DNA of 64,000 nucleotides from Fen-1077 sp964462865 (GCA_964462865.1 CAYWZO010000001.1:62001-126000); one strand, 5' to 3'; positions 1-8,448 are shown, counted from the stretch's first letter. Numbers and translations are program-made. Notes: generated from the letters alone by a model not told the origin.

Positions 1-489
1 CACCGAGGACAGCGTATCGCCAATGACGTGCCAGAAAGCGGCCCGGACATTGATACTCTTCCGGCTACCCCGCCGTAAAAGGAGCATCCCGACGAGGTTG
101 GCCACCAGGCCGATACCCGCCACCGCCATCATCAGCGGGCTTTTGACCACTGGCAGCGCAAAGAACCTGTGATAGGCCTGGTAAAAGATATAGACCGAGA
201 CCAGGATGAGGACCGTGCCGTTGACCAGGGCGGCCATGATTTCGGCGCGGTGATAGCCGTAGGTCCGGGTAGGGGTCGCTGGCCTTTTAGCTAAATTAAT
301 GGCGAACAGGCTCAACCCCAGGGCCAGGGCGTCGGTCAGCATATGGCCGGCGTCGCTTAAAAGCGCCAGGCTGTTGCTGAAGATGCCGCCGATGACCTCG
401 GCGACCATGATGGCGAGCACGATGCCGAGGGTTATTTTCAGCGGCCTGCCGATAAGGGAATCCCGGCGCTCTTCCTCATGACGGTGCAT
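1..489 (-). CDS. Cation diffusion facilitator metal exporter, partial (C-terminus off the left edge)
   Basis: Membrane exporter of divalent cations such as zinc, of the CzcD/ZitB branch of the CDF family, driven by proton exchange. Only the first 163 residues are in the window, from an ATG at 489. The segment SDAGHMLTD carries H49 and D53 and the segment HVIGD carries H154 and D158; these are the two transmembrane metal-binding pairs of the family. Hydrophobic stretches at about residues 19-37, 41-62, 85-105 and 118-137 fit the first four helices. It lies 43 bases after the ketopantoate-reductase-like gene and may be the last gene of that operon. The cytoplasmic C-terminal domain cannot be assessed. 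The exact metal is not readable from sequence. Confidence 0.88.
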   Translation of the reverse strand, partial: MHRHEEERRDSLIGRPLKITLGIVLAIMVAEVIGGIFSNSLALLSDAGHMLTDALALGLSLFAINLAKRPATPTRTYGYHRAEIMAALVNGTVLILVSVYIFYQAYHRFFALPVVKSPLMMAVAGIGLVANLVGMLLLRRGSRKSINVRAAFWHVIGDTLSSV

Positions 490-532
490 ACTACTACTCT
501 AACGCGCCAACAGACGGGATTCAAGCCGGGAG

Positions 533-1510
533 TTACTTCTCTTCAGGTAGACCCAGTATTTCAGCCAGCTGCGTGGCGGTGTATTTACCTGGAGTCTCGT
601 GATTGGCCGCCATTTCGCGGGCAATCGCTACCAGCTTCTCATTCAGGGGCGCTTTCAGGCCCAGCCTCGCCGCCAACCGCACAATCTCGCCGTTGAGGAA
701 CTCCGTCTCCACGCTCCCCTGACGGCGGGCCAGGCTCTGCCATGTCGAGCTCTGGGCCTCGGTGTCGAGCCGGGCGCGCACGGAAGTCTCGGTTTCCGGC
801 CAGTCCCGGCCGACCTGCTCCTGGGATATCCACCTTATACCGGCTTTTTCGATGATAGCCCGCGCTTCCTCGAACACGGCGCGATGCAGCGCCCGCGGGC
901 TTCCCCATTCACCGCCGGTGATAGCGCCGATAACGTTGCTTAAATTGGTCATGAGTTTGCCCCACTTATAGGGCATAACATCCGCCGAAGTCCTGACGAG
1001 GTAGCCGGCCTCGCGCAGTCCTCCGGCCACCGCCTCCACCAGAGCGTCATTCCCGGCGGGATACCGCCCGATGATATACCACCCGGGCGGGTCGCGGCGG
1101 GCGATGACCTCACCATCCGTCAGATAAACCGCGCCAACGCGTACCATAGCGCCGTAGACATCAGCGAAATAGCGGGCCGCTATTTCTTCGTTACGCACGC
1201 CGTTCTGGAAGCAGAAGACCGGCACACCTTCGGTTACTTTTTTGAGGTCTTTAAGGGCGGTCTCCGTATCATGCCCCTTCATGCAGAGGCAGACGACGTC
1301 ATCCGCGGTAAAATTTATCTGCTCTGGAGCAGTGACCGCCGGTATCTTCAGCGCGTACGTATCCAGGGGCGTGATGAGGCGCAGTCCCCGGTCATTAATG
1401 ACGTTAACATGTTCCGGCCGGCCGATAAGGACGACGTCATGTCCAGTGCGCGCCAGGTGGCCCCCCATGATGCTACCGATGCCACCCGCGCCGTAAATGA
1501 TATAGCGCAA
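533..1510 (-). CDS. Ketopantoate reductase family (ApbA/PanE-like) oxidoreductase
   Basis: NAD(P)H-dependent reductase of the 2-dehydropantoate 2-reductase family. The N-terminus has the Rossmann loop YGAGGIGS, and the middle and C-terminal parts match the family (KWGKLMTNLSN, then a helical domain with FLNGEIVRLAARLG). I chose TTG at 1510 because AAAAGGGG lies just upstream and the Rossmann strand then begins at residue 2; the same frame opens at a TTG at 1540, directly after the stop of the preceding gene, but has no clear ribosome site. It is co-directional with a cyclase-family hydrolase and fumarase. Classic PanE acts in pantothenate synthesis, but the catabolic neighbours make a role on another 2-keto or 2-hydroxy acid equally likely. 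Confidence 0.82.
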   Translation of the reverse strand: MRYIIYGAGGIGSIMGGHLARTGHDVVLIGRPEHVNVINDRGLRLITPLDTYALKIPAVTAPEQINFTADDVVCLCMKGHDTETALKDLKKVTEGVPVFCFQNGVRNEEIAARYFADVYGAMVRVGAVYLTDGEVIARRDPPGWYIIGRYPAGNDALVEAVAGGLREAGYLVRTSADVMPYKWGKLMTNLSNVIGAITGGEWGSPRALHRAVFEEARAIIEKAGIRWISQEQVGRDWPETETSVRARLDTEAQSSTWQSLARRQGSVETEFLNGEIVRLAARLGLKAPLNEKLVAIAREMAANHETPGKYTATQLAEILGLPEEK

Positions 1511-1540
1511 GTCCACCCCTTTTACTGGTTCTAAAACCAA

Positions 1541-2185
1541 TTATAAAGGTCGGATGACGGCACGGCAGGGACCGGCATCGCCCTGGCGTAAGCGCAAAGG
1601 CAAAGCGATAAGCTCGTACCGGCCGGCCCTCACTCCTTTGAGATTTATTTCTTCGAGGATGGAGACGCCGTTTTCCAGGAAAGTCATGTGCAAGAAGCGG
1701 TTGTCCTCGCGGTCTTCCCAGCCGCCCACGGTGAGATAGTCGATACCCACCAGCCGCACTTTCTTCTTGACCAGGTAAAGGGCCGCCTCCCGGGTGATAT
1801 AGACATAGCCCGTGACGGACCTGTCATCATCGTATACCCAGGAGGAGTTTCTGGTCTTGAAAAGGATACGTTCCCCCGGCTGGATATCATAAGGCTCAAG
1901 CTCGGCGGGTTTTATCGACACGGTATCCTTGATTTCGATAACGCGCGCCGGTCCGATGAAGGTATCCAGAGGCAGCTCATCAATGGGCGTCCCATCGACG
2001 AAGAAGTGGCGGGGGGCATCGATATGCGTGCCGGTATGAGTGACCATGGTTATCTGCGCCATGGTGACCCGGTCGCCTTTAGCCGGGTCGCGGACGAGCT
2101 TAATCTCCACCTTGGGGGCGCTGGGCCCGCCCAGCATTCCGGCGTATACCGGCAGGGAAATGTCTATCCAGTCTGATTTAGCCAT
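1541..2185 (-). CDS. Cyclase family protein (kynurenine formamidase-like metal hydrolase)
   Basis: A 214-residue member of the cyclase family (Pfam Cyclase), cytoplasmic metal-dependent amidases or lactonases that include kynurenine formamidase and isatin hydrolase. The signature H50-T-G-T-H54-I-D56-A-P-R-H60 is complete and supplies the metal ligands. The start at 2185 is preceded by CAGGAGGTGACC, a strong ribosome site. It lies 30 bases after the fumarase beta gene and touches the next gene, so it is surely co-transcribed. No tryptophan-degradation gene is nearby, so the substrate is open; a cyclic amide or lactone of a dicarboxylic acid would suit the neighbours, but that is inference. Confidence 0.85.
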   Translation of the reverse strand: MAKSDWIDISLPVYAGMLGGPSAPKVEIKLVRDPAKGDRVTMAQITMVTHTGTHIDAPRHFFVDGTPIDELPLDTFIGPARVIEIKDTVSIKPAELEPYDIQPGERILFKTRNSSWVYDDDRSVTGYVYITREAALYLVKKKVRLVGIDYLTVGGWEDREDNRFLHMTFLENGVSILEEINLKGVRAGRYELIALPLRLRQGDAGPCRAVIRPL

Positions 2186-2215
2186 ATGGTCACCTCCTGT
2201 ATAAACAAGAATTAT

Positions 2216-2770
2216 TTACGGACTTAACCGGTACCTGGCCCTCCCCTCCTCGTACAGGTCCCCTCCGTAGATGTCATTAATCACGGTCACCGGGAAGTCT
2301 TTCACTTCCAGGCGCAGGAGGGCCTCCGGGCCGAGGTGTTCGTAAGCTATTACCTCTGATTTGACAATACTCTTGGATAATAACGCGCCCGTACCGCCGA
2401 TGGCCGCCAGGTAGACCGCCTTGTGTTTCTTCATGGCCTCCTTGACCTCCGCCGAGCGGGGCCCTTTGCCGATCATTCCCTTCAGTCCCGCGGCGAGCAG
2501 TTGTGGCGTGTAATCGTCCATGCGCGTGCTGGTGGTCGGTCCCGCGGAGCCGATGGCACGGCCGGGGGGCGCCGGGGAAGGGCCGACGTAATAGATGGTC
2601 TGCCCCGTGACGTCAAACGGTAGCGGTTCGCCCCGCTCCAGCGTCTCCACCATTCTCTTATGGGCGGCGTCGCGGGCGGCGTACACCACGCCGGAGAGCC
2701 GCAGTCCGTCCCCGGCTTTGAGGGAGGCAATTACTTTTTCGGTCAGGGGTAATTTTTCTTTTTTTACCAT
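2216..2770 (-). CDS. Class I fumarate hydratase, beta subunit (or tartrate dehydratase beta)
   Basis: C-terminal (swivel) subunit of a two-subunit, Fe-S class I fumarase, which interconverts fumarate and malate; the same fold serves L-tartrate dehydratase TtdB. The 184-residue length is usual for the separate subunit. The diagnostic run GPTTSTRMDDYTP (about residues 77-90) and GLKGMIGKG (about 94-103) are present, as is the IGGTGALL segment. The partner alpha subunit lies 123 bases upstream on the same strand. Fumarase is preferred over tartrate dehydratase only because it is the commoner anaerobic form. Confidence 0.87.
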   Translation of the reverse strand: MVKKEKLPLTEKVIASLKAGDGLRLSGVVYAARDAAHKRMVETLERGEPLPFDVTGQTIYYVGPSPAPPGRAIGSAGPTTSTRMDDYTPQLLAAGLKGMIGKGPRSAEVKEAMKKHKAVYLAAIGGTGALLSKSIVKSEVIAYEHLGPEALLRLEVKDFPVTVINDIYGGDLYEEGRARYRLSP

Positions 2771-2799
2771 TGCTATACCCTAAATTAACGACTAATCCA

Positions 2800-2884
2800 G
2801 TCATTGCGAGCGAAGCGAAGCAATCCCCATGATGAACGTAACCCAATGATAGAGATTGCCACGGGCTTCCGCCCTCGCAATGAC
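2800..2884. repeat. Palindromic repeat element between the two fumarase genes
   Basis: An 85-base element bounded by the perfect 11-base inverted repeat GTCATTGCGAG / CTCGCAATGAC. Inside it, GAAGC/GCTTC and CAATC/GATTG also pair, so the whole unit can fold into a long interrupted hairpin. The outer sequence resembles the widespread GTCATTGCGAGCGAAGCGAAG family of short interspersed palindromic repeats known from many bacterial genomes. It carries no gene. Its position between co-directional subunit genes means it is transcribed and could affect relative expression or mRNA decay. I found no second copy in the window. Confidence 0.75.
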
Positions 2885-2893
2885 AAACAATAA

Positions 2894-3739
2894 TTAAAGC
2901 ACCGTCTCCCGATGCCGGGCGCTGTGGCACTGGAAATTGACCGCTACCGGCAGGGCGGTGATGTGCGCTGGAAAAGTCTCCGCGTGCACGGCCAGGGCGG
3001 TAACCCGCCCCCCGTAACCCGCCGGGCCGATGCCCAGTTTATTCACCCTGTCTAATACCTCTTTTTCGAGGTCGGCGGTTTCCGGGTCGAAGCTGGGTTC
3101 GCCCACCTTTCTCAATAAAGCGTATTTGGCCAGGTACATCGCCTTTTCCGCCGTACCGCCAATGCCCACCCCGATAATCAGCGGGGGGCAGGGCCGGCTC
3201 CCCGCCTCATCAACGGCCCTGACGACGAAATCCACCACGCCTTCTTTTCCCGCCGCCGGCAGCAGCATGCCCAGCCGCGCCATGTTCTCCGCGCCGCCGC
3301 CCTTGGGCAAAACGGCTATTTTAAGCTTATTGCCGGGGACGATATCGATATGAATGACGGCCGGGGTGTTATCGCCGGTGTTTTTGCGGGTGGAAAAGGG
3401 ACGTTCGACCATGGAGCATCTCAAATACCCCTCTTGGTAGGCGCGGCGCACGCCCCCGTTCACGGCGTCGTAAGGGTGGCCTTTGACGATGAGAACATCC
3501 TGCCCTATTTCCAGAAAGACAACCGCGGTGCCGCAGTCCTGGCAGAGGGGAATCCTCTCGGCGGCAGCGATACGAGCATTTTCCAGTAAAGAACTGATAA
3601 CCTCGCGGCCGGCGGGCGATTCTTCCGCATCTCTCGCTTTCCCAAGAGCCGCCAGGACATCTCCACCGAGTTCATAATTGGCCTGCTTGAGAAGATTTGA
3701 GACAGCTTCGGTAATCTCGGCAGCATAAATAAGGCGCAT
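2894..3739 (-). CDS. Class I fumarate hydratase, alpha subunit
   Basis: Catalytic N-terminal subunit of a two-subunit class I fumarase carrying a [4Fe-4S] cluster that acts as Lewis acid. Of 281 residues, the cluster cysteines are visible in PLCQDCGTAVVF (about residues 64-75), in SRPCPPLIIGVGIGG (about 182-197) and in FQCHSARH near the C-terminus. GGGAENMARLGML also fits the family. Its ATG overlaps the stop of the LutB-like gene (TAATG), so translation is coupled. The oxygen-sensitive class I enzyme agrees with an anaerobe. The genes for the two subunits are separated by a repeat element rather than adjoining. Confidence 0.88.
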   Translation of the reverse strand: MRLIYAAEITEAVSNLLKQANYELGGDVLAALGKARDAEESPAGREVISSLLENARIAAAERIPLCQDCGTAVVFLEIGQDVLIVKGHPYDAVNGGVRRAYQEGYLRCSMVERPFSTRKNTGDNTPAVIHIDIVPGNKLKIAVLPKGGGAENMARLGMLLPAAGKEGVVDFVVRAVDEAGSRPCPPLIIGVGIGGTAEKAMYLAKYALLRKVGEPSFDPETADLEKEVLDRVNKLGIGPAGYGGRVTALAVHAETFPAHITALPVAVNFQCHSARHRETVL

Positions 3740-4950
3740 TACGTCAGCTCGCCCTCCGCCAGCATCTTCCGCAGTTCGATAATCATCTCGGGGACGTCAA
3801 TCTTCACCGGGCACCTCTGCCGGCACCGCCCGCAGGTCAGGCAGGTGTAAGCGATGGAGGCCGCCTTCTCCATGTCCCTGCTGACGATGGCCGCCCAGAC
3901 GGCGCCGATGCCGGTAAAATACTTGTCCCCGAAGTGGCCGGCGGTGACCGCGAAAACGGGGCATTCGTAGAGGCAGCCGCCGCAGCGCAGGCAGTAAAGG
4001 GCCTGCCGCAATTTCGGGTACCTGGCCAGCCGGGTGCGGCCGCCGTCCAGGAAAATAACATGGAACTCCTTGGGGCCATGAGCGCCGTAGGTAGTGACCT
4101 TCTCGATATCGCCGGTCTTGCTCGGGCCGGATATCAGGCTGACATAAGAGGGTATTGTGTAGTTGGCATAGCGCCAGGTTACCTCGGCGACCTTGCAGGC
4201 ATCGGAGATGGAGGGCACCAGCTTTTCCATACCCACCAGGGCGATGTGCACCGGCGGCGCCCCGGTAGAAAGGCGGATATTGCCCTCGTTTTCAATAATA
4301 AAAAGCGTACCGGTTTCGGCGGCGACGACGTTGGCCCCGCTGATGCCGATATCGGCCCTGAAAAACTTGTCCCGCAGGAATTCCCGGGCGGCGCCCACCA
4401 TGCTGGCGATGTCCGCATCCGGCGCGATTTCCTGTCCCAACACCCTGTTAAAAAGGCGGGCGACGTCCTCACGGGGTACGTGGATGGACGGCGAGGTGAT
4501 GTGCATCGGGCGGGAGCCCATCTTCTGGATAATGAACTCGCCGAGGTCGGTCTCGTATACCTCGTTGCCTTTCTCTTCCAGATACTCGCGCAGGCCAATT
4601 TCCTCGCCTGTCATTGTCTTCCCCTTGACGATGAGCCTGCCTTTCCCGGTCAGCCCGGCGATAATCCCCAGGGCCTCGTCCGCCGTCCGGGCAAGGTAGC
4701 CCTTACCCCTGTTCTCCTCGATGGCGGCGATGGCCTGCCTGGTGAGTTTTTCCATGTTAGGGATGGCCTTTTCCTTGATGGCCGTGACTTCTTCCGCCAT
4801 GTCCACGGTGTGGGGAAATTTTTCCAGGGCGCTTTTAACGTTGGCGCGGAAGCTCTTGATAGCGCGTGTCAGCGCCAGCCGGAGCCGGTCGTCATGGGCC
4901 GCCCCCATAATTTCTTTCTTATACTCTTTAAAGCCCGATGTCTTTTTCAT
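3739..4950 (-). CDS. LutB-like LUD-domain protein with two 4Fe-4S clusters
   Basis: A 403-residue iron-sulfur protein of the LutB/YkgF family, which in aerobes takes part in L-lactate oxidation. The N-terminal two thirds is the LUD domain (LARTADEALGIIAG, GISGANVVAAETGT, then SGPSKTGDIE). The C-terminus has two ferredoxin motifs, CLRCGGCLYECP at about residues 312-323 and CLTCGRCRQRCP at about 362-373. It is somewhat shorter than typical LutB (about 470). The start overlaps the preceding CCG-domain gene by four bases (ATGA), giving a LutA-LutB-like pair. No LutC is present. In this operon it more likely links a hydroxy-acid oxidation to low-potential electron carriers, which is inference. Confidence 0.82.
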   Translation of the reverse strand: MKKTSGFKEYKKEIMGAAHDDRLRLALTRAIKSFRANVKSALEKFPHTVDMAEEVTAIKEKAIPNMEKLTRQAIAAIEENRGKGYLARTADEALGIIAGLTGKGRLIVKGKTMTGEEIGLREYLEEKGNEVYETDLGEFIIQKMGSRPMHITSPSIHVPREDVARLFNRVLGQEIAPDADIASMVGAAREFLRDKFFRADIGISGANVVAAETGTLFIIENEGNIRLSTGAPPVHIALVGMEKLVPSISDACKVAEVTWRYANYTIPSYVSLISGPSKTGDIEKVTTYGAHGPKEFHVIFLDGGRTRLARYPKLRQALYCLRCGGCLYECPVFAVTAGHFGDKYFTGIGAVWAAIVSRDMEKAASIAYTCLTCGRCRQRCPVKIDVPEMIIELRKMLAEGELT

Positions 4951-5951
4951 GATTCCATCGCCATCGCGACAATTTCTGCTAAATCCAGGACCTCAATGCC
5001 TTCAACCTTAAGCTGGCGCAGGCCGTCTTTCAGCTGCATGATACAGCCCGGACAGTGCGTCACGATAATCTCCGCCCCGGTCTCCAGAAGCTCACGCGTA
5101 CGGTTGACCGCCAGCATCTGGCTCAATTCCGGGAAGACGGCTTCAAAACCGCCGCCGCCCCCGCAGCAGGTCGCCCACTCGCCGTGCGTCCACTCTGTTT
5201 CCACGAGTGTAATATTCTCAATGGCCTGCAATATCCGGCGCGGCTCTTCGATGAGTTTCAAAAACCGTACCAGCTGGCACGGGTCATGATAGGTAACTTT
5301 TACCTTCCGGGGGAACCGCAGCTTGAGCGACGGTACGGCCGCGGCCACCAACTCCAGGAAATGCTTTACTTCCAGGTCATAGCCGTCCACGTAAAGCGGG
5401 AAGAGCCTGGCAATGGCGTGCGTGCAGTACGGGACGACGCCGATAACCTGTTTGACGCCCGCAGACTTCAGCTGGTCATAGGCGTGGCGGGCATTGGCCG
5501 CAAAATCTGCCTGCAGTCCGGCCTGGAATAATGGCGCCCCGCAGCAGGGCTCGGCCTCGGCCAGGTAACCCGGCCGGAGTCCGAGATTACGGAGCACCTT
5601 TACGGCCGCCTCAAGTGGTTTGACCTCATTTTCTCCGATGCGGGAGAGGACCATGCTGTATATCCCGGGGAGGTTCAACCCCAGTTTCTTCTGAAAGCGG
5701 GCAAAGCGGAGCGGCAGTTCGGCGCCGATGACGCTTTTATCTATCCCCCTCACCAGAGACATCAGCGCTTCCAGGTGGCCGGAAAACTGGTACCCGCAAC
5801 CGGCGAAGAATACGGTCTCGGCCCGGGCGGGGAGTCCCAGGCCATGGGCCCACCTGGCGCTCTGTTCCTTGGTAACACCCAGAATGTTCTGTCGGGAGAT
5901 AATGTTATCGGTGAGGTAGGTCAGACCTGGAGGTACTAAATCACTATCCAT
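4947..5951 (-). CDS. CCG-domain Fe-S protein (LutA/HdrB/GlpC-like)
   Basis: Cysteine-rich redox subunit with two CCG domains, the module found in heterodisulfide reductase HdrB, GlpC and LutA; it usually binds a noncubane [4Fe-4S] cluster. The first domain shows FFAGCGYQ then AEPCCGAP, the second YHDPCQLVR, ATCCGGGGG and HCPGC. An ATG at 5951 gives about 334 residues; the frame stays open to 6005 with TTG codons, and the ribosome site is weak in each case, so the start is uncertain. It heads the minus-strand operon and overlaps the LutB-like gene by four bases. The pair may pass electrons from an organic-acid dehydrogenase to a quinone or ferredoxin. Confidence 0.8.
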   Translation of the reverse strand: MDSDLVPPGLTYLTDNIISRQNILGVTKEQSARWAHGLGLPARAETVFFAGCGYQFSGHLEALMSLVRGIDKSVIGAELPLRFARFQKKLGLNLPGIYSMVLSRIGENEVKPLEAAVKVLRNLGLRPGYLAEAEPCCGAPLFQAGLQADFAANARHAYDQLKSAGVKQVIGVVPYCTHAIARLFPLYVDGYDLEVKHFLELVAAAVPSLKLRFPRKVKVTYHDPCQLVRFLKLIEEPRRILQAIENITLVETEWTHGEWATCCGGGGGFEAVFPELSQMLAVNRTRELLETGAEIIVTHCPGCIMQLKDGLRQLKVEGIEVLDLAEIVAMAMES

Positions 5952-6035
5952 AAACAAATACAAGCCCCAGCCAATAATGATACATCCTCGGAGAAAGTTG
6001 AGCAAGTGAAGGATAACACACTTAAAAGGTGCCCG

Positions 6036-6066
6036 CTAAATAATGAAATGATCTTTCATTGTTTAG
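6036..6066. promoter_or_regulatory. Inverted repeat in the divergent promoter region
   Basis: Two arms, CTAAATAATGAAA and TTTCATTGTTTAG, pair over 13 positions with one mismatch around the five-base loop TGATC. It lies in the 251-base gap between the divergent Fe-S operon and the peptide ABC genes, about 85 bases from the minus-strand start. No T-run follows that would make it an intrinsic terminator, so an operator is the better reading. No regulator gene adjoins it. Confidence 0.45.
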
Positions 6067-6112
6067 TTTTACTTCTTTCCTTATCCGTGTTAAAATACGC
6101 CAGAAAAACCAC

Positions 6113-6188
6113 TTGACCCAAGGCAACAAGGTATAATATAGTGGTGAGAGAACAAGGCTTGACCCGGTATTCAGGGATATATTATAGT
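6113..6188 (+). promoter_or_regulatory. Two tandem promoter-like boxes before the peptide ABC genes
   Basis: Two copies of TTGACC, 18 bases, TATAGT occur at 6113-6142 and 6159-6188, 46 bases apart. Both face the ABC genes, and the second ends 14 bases before the ATG at 6203. The upstream copy also holds TATAAT at 6132-6137. The identical -35 and -10 hexamers and identical spacer length suggest a duplicated promoter. The downstream one would give a very short leader. Confidence 0.5.
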
Positions 6189-6202
6189 ACGAGGGGCTTG
6201 AT

Positions 6203-7186
6203 ATGTCATTATTAGAAGTCAAAGACCTGCAAACCCAGTTCAAGACCGAAGCCGGCCTGGTCAAGGCCGTTGACGGTGTATCCTATCATATTGAAGAGCA
6301 GGAGATCGTCGGTCTGGTGGGTGAAAGCGGCTGCGGAAAATCCGTCAGCCAGCTATCCGTGATGCAGCTTATCAGCGCTCCGGGAAAAATCGCTGGCGGT
6401 GAGGTCACTTTTGAAGGGCAGAACCTGCTTCATTTCGAGGCCAACGGCCCCGAAATGAGGGCAGTACGCGGTGCCAGAATAGCCATGATTTTCCAGGAAC
6501 CCATGACATCGCTCAACCCGGTACTGACTATCGGGCAGCAGGTTACGGAGATGCTGGTACTGCACATGAAGATGAATGACGAGGCTGCCCGCAAGAGGGG
6601 CATCGAGTTGATGAGCCTGGTAGGCATACCGGCCGCCGCCAACCGTATCGATGACTACCCCCATCATTTCAGCGGCGGTATGAGGCAGAGGGTTATGATT
6701 GCCATGGGCCTCTCCTGCAACCCAAAAATTCTCATCGCCGATGAGCCGACCACCGCCCTGGATGTCACCACGCAGGCCCAGCTGCTGGAACTGATGAAAG
6801 ATATGGTCACGCATTTCCGTGCCTCGCTGGTCATCGTGACCCATAACCTGGGCGTGGTGGCGCGTTACGCCCAGAGGATTTATATCATGTACGCCGGCCG
6901 TATCGTTGAGGAAGGCACCACTAAGGATATCTTCAGTAATCCCCGCCACCCGTACACGGTGGGCCTCCTCAAGTGCATCCCCCGTCTCGACGAAGAAGAG
7001 GGCAGGAAGCTCGTCCCCATCGATGGGCTACCACCCAACCTGATTAATATGCCACCCACCTGCGCTTTCCTTCCCAGATGCACCCAGCGTATTGACACGT
7101 GCGCGAAGGAACCATGGCCCCCACTTACCTCTGTCAACGGTGATAAAAGTCATTTCATCCGCTGTTACCTGAATAAGGAGAAATAA
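6203..7186 (+). CDS. Oligopeptide/dipeptide ABC transporter ATP-binding protein, DppD/OppD type
   Basis: Cytoplasmic ATPase subunit of a peptide (or nickel/sugar) ABC importer. Of 327 residues, Walker A GESGCGKS is at about 39-46, the signature SGGMRQR at about 156-162 and Walker B ILIADEPT at about 176-183. The C-terminal oligopeptide extension with PTCAFLPRCTQRIDTC is the usual Cys-rich tail of this subfamily. GAGGGG precedes the ATG. It is followed with no gap by the DppF-type partner. The permeases and binding protein are not in the window, so this pair serves a transporter encoded elsewhere. Confidence 0.9.
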   Translation: MSLLEVKDLQTQFKTEAGLVKAVDGVSYHIEEQEIVGLVGESGCGKSVSQLSVMQLISAPGKIAGGEVTFEGQNLLHFEANGPEMRAVRGARIAMIFQEPMTSLNPVLTIGQQVTEMLVLHMKMNDEAARKRGIELMSLVGIPAAANRIDDYPHHFSGGMRQRVMIAMGLSCNPKILIADEPTTALDVTTQAQLLELMKDMVTHFRASLVIVTHNLGVVARYAQRIYIMYAGRIVEEGTTKDIFSNPRHPYTVGLLKCIPRLDEEEGRKLVPIDGLPPNLINMPPTCAFLPRCTQRIDTCAKEPWPPLTSVNGDKSHFIRCYLNKEK

Positions 7187-8176
7187 GTGAACCAGAAATC
7201 AAACAACGTTGTTTTGGACATCCAGAACCTGAAAATGTATTTCCCGGTTACCCGCGGCCTGTTGCGCCGCAAGGTCGCCGACGTTAAAGCCGTTGACGGC
7301 GTCAGCTTCAAGCTGAATAAGGGTGAAACGCTGGGTCTGGTGGGTGAAAGCGGCTGCGGCAAGACTACCATCGGACGCTGTGTCCTGGGGCTTTACCGTC
7401 CCACCGAAGGCAATATCATGTTCGGGGCCGAGGACATTGCTACCCTGCCGGAGAAAAAGCTGCGGGAGTTACGCAAAAACATGGCCCTTATCTTTCAGGA
7501 CCCCTATAGCTCGCTGGACCCCCGTCAGAGTGCCGGCAGCATCGTTGGTGAACCCCTTAAAATTCACAGCATGATATTGAATAAAGCCGAATATAAAGAC
7601 AAGGTGGAGCAGCTCTTCCGGGTCGTCGGCCTGGACCCCTCCATGACCGACCGTTTCCCGCACGAGTTCAGCGGCGGGCAGCGCCAGCGTATCGGAGTAG
7701 CCCGCGCTCTGGCCTGTGACCCTGCCCTCATCGTTTGCGACGAGCCCATCTCCGCCCTTGATGTTTCTATCCAGGCCCAGATTATCAACCTCCTGGAAGA
7801 ACTACAGTCAAGAAGCCAGGGGTTAAGCTATCTCTTCATTGCCCACGACCTTTCCGTGGTACGCCATATCAGTGACCGTGTGGCCGTTATGTACCTCGGA
7901 CATGTTGTGGAGATATGTAAGTCACGCGTGCTTTATGAAAACCCCCTGCATCCTTATACCCGTGCCCTGCTTTCCGCCGTGCCCATTGCCGACCCGTTCA
8001 TCGAAGAGACCCGCGAACGCATCATCCTCAAGGGCGAGGTGCCCAGTCCCCTTAACCCGCCGCCGGGCTGCGCCTTCCACCCGCGTTGTTTCATGGCGAT
8101 ACCCGAGTGCAGCCAGGCCGTACCGCCGCTGCGGGATGTCGGTGAAGGCCACGAGGTAGCCTGTATCAGGGTCTAG
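7187..8176 (+). CDS. Oligopeptide/dipeptide ABC transporter ATP-binding protein, DppF/OppF type
   Basis: Second ATPase of the peptide importer, forming a heterodimer with the preceding subunit. It starts at GTG 7187, immediately after the stop of that gene, with AAGGAG seven bases upstream. Walker A is GESGCGKTT, the signature SGGQRQRIGVARAL and Walker B LIVCDEPISALD; the switch histidine lies in YLFIAHDLSV. The tail PPGCAFHPRCFMAIPEC matches the oligopeptide/dipeptide C-terminal extension. Length (329) is normal. Transcription is closed by a hairpin 16 bases after the stop. Confidence 0.9.
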   Translation: MNQKSNNVVLDIQNLKMYFPVTRGLLRRKVADVKAVDGVSFKLNKGETLGLVGESGCGKTTIGRCVLGLYRPTEGNIMFGAEDIATLPEKKLRELRKNMALIFQDPYSSLDPRQSAGSIVGEPLKIHSMILNKAEYKDKVEQLFRVVGLDPSMTDRFPHEFSGGQRQRIGVARALACDPALIVCDEPISALDVSIQAQIINLLEELQSRSQGLSYLFIAHDLSVVRHISDRVAVMYLGHVVEICKSRVLYENPLHPYTRALLSAVPIADPFIEETRERIILKGEVPSPLNPPPGCAFHPRCFMAIPECSQAVPPLRDVGEGHEVACIRV

Positions 8177-8192
8177 ACCAGCGTTCTCAGGA

Positions 8193-8236
8193 AAAACGGC
8201 CGTAGTCTTAAAACTATCAGGCCGTTTTCTATTTTT
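8193..8236 (+). terminator. Intrinsic terminator after the peptide ABC pair
   Basis: The arms AAAACGGCC and GGCCGTTTT pair perfectly over nine bases around an 18-base loop and are followed by CTATTTTT. It lies just beyond the stop of the DppF-type gene. Confidence 0.7.
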
Positions 8237-8448
8237 CTGGCCTATCCGTTCCATCATACACCTATTTGCTTTACACTCTGTAAGGCACTGAAATATCCCT
8301 GAAAATATTAAAAAATGAGCAGTTCTATAAAACAGAGCCTTCTAAACCACGTTGGAACGGATAGCCGTGGCTCGGCCGACGTCAACATCGAAACAAAACT
8401 GCGCGGCCTGGCCCACGACCTCACCGAGTCCCGCATGGCCGAGACCGC

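Noticed and set aside
3934..5289. Long open frame on the plus strand, opposite the LutB-like and CCG genes
   Set aside because: It has no ribosome site and no recognisable domain, and the opposite strand carries clear family motifs over the same bases. It is an antisense by-product of GC-rich codon use. The same applies to the minus-strand frame at 10263-11267 opposite glutamate synthase and the plus-strand frame at 15342-16349.
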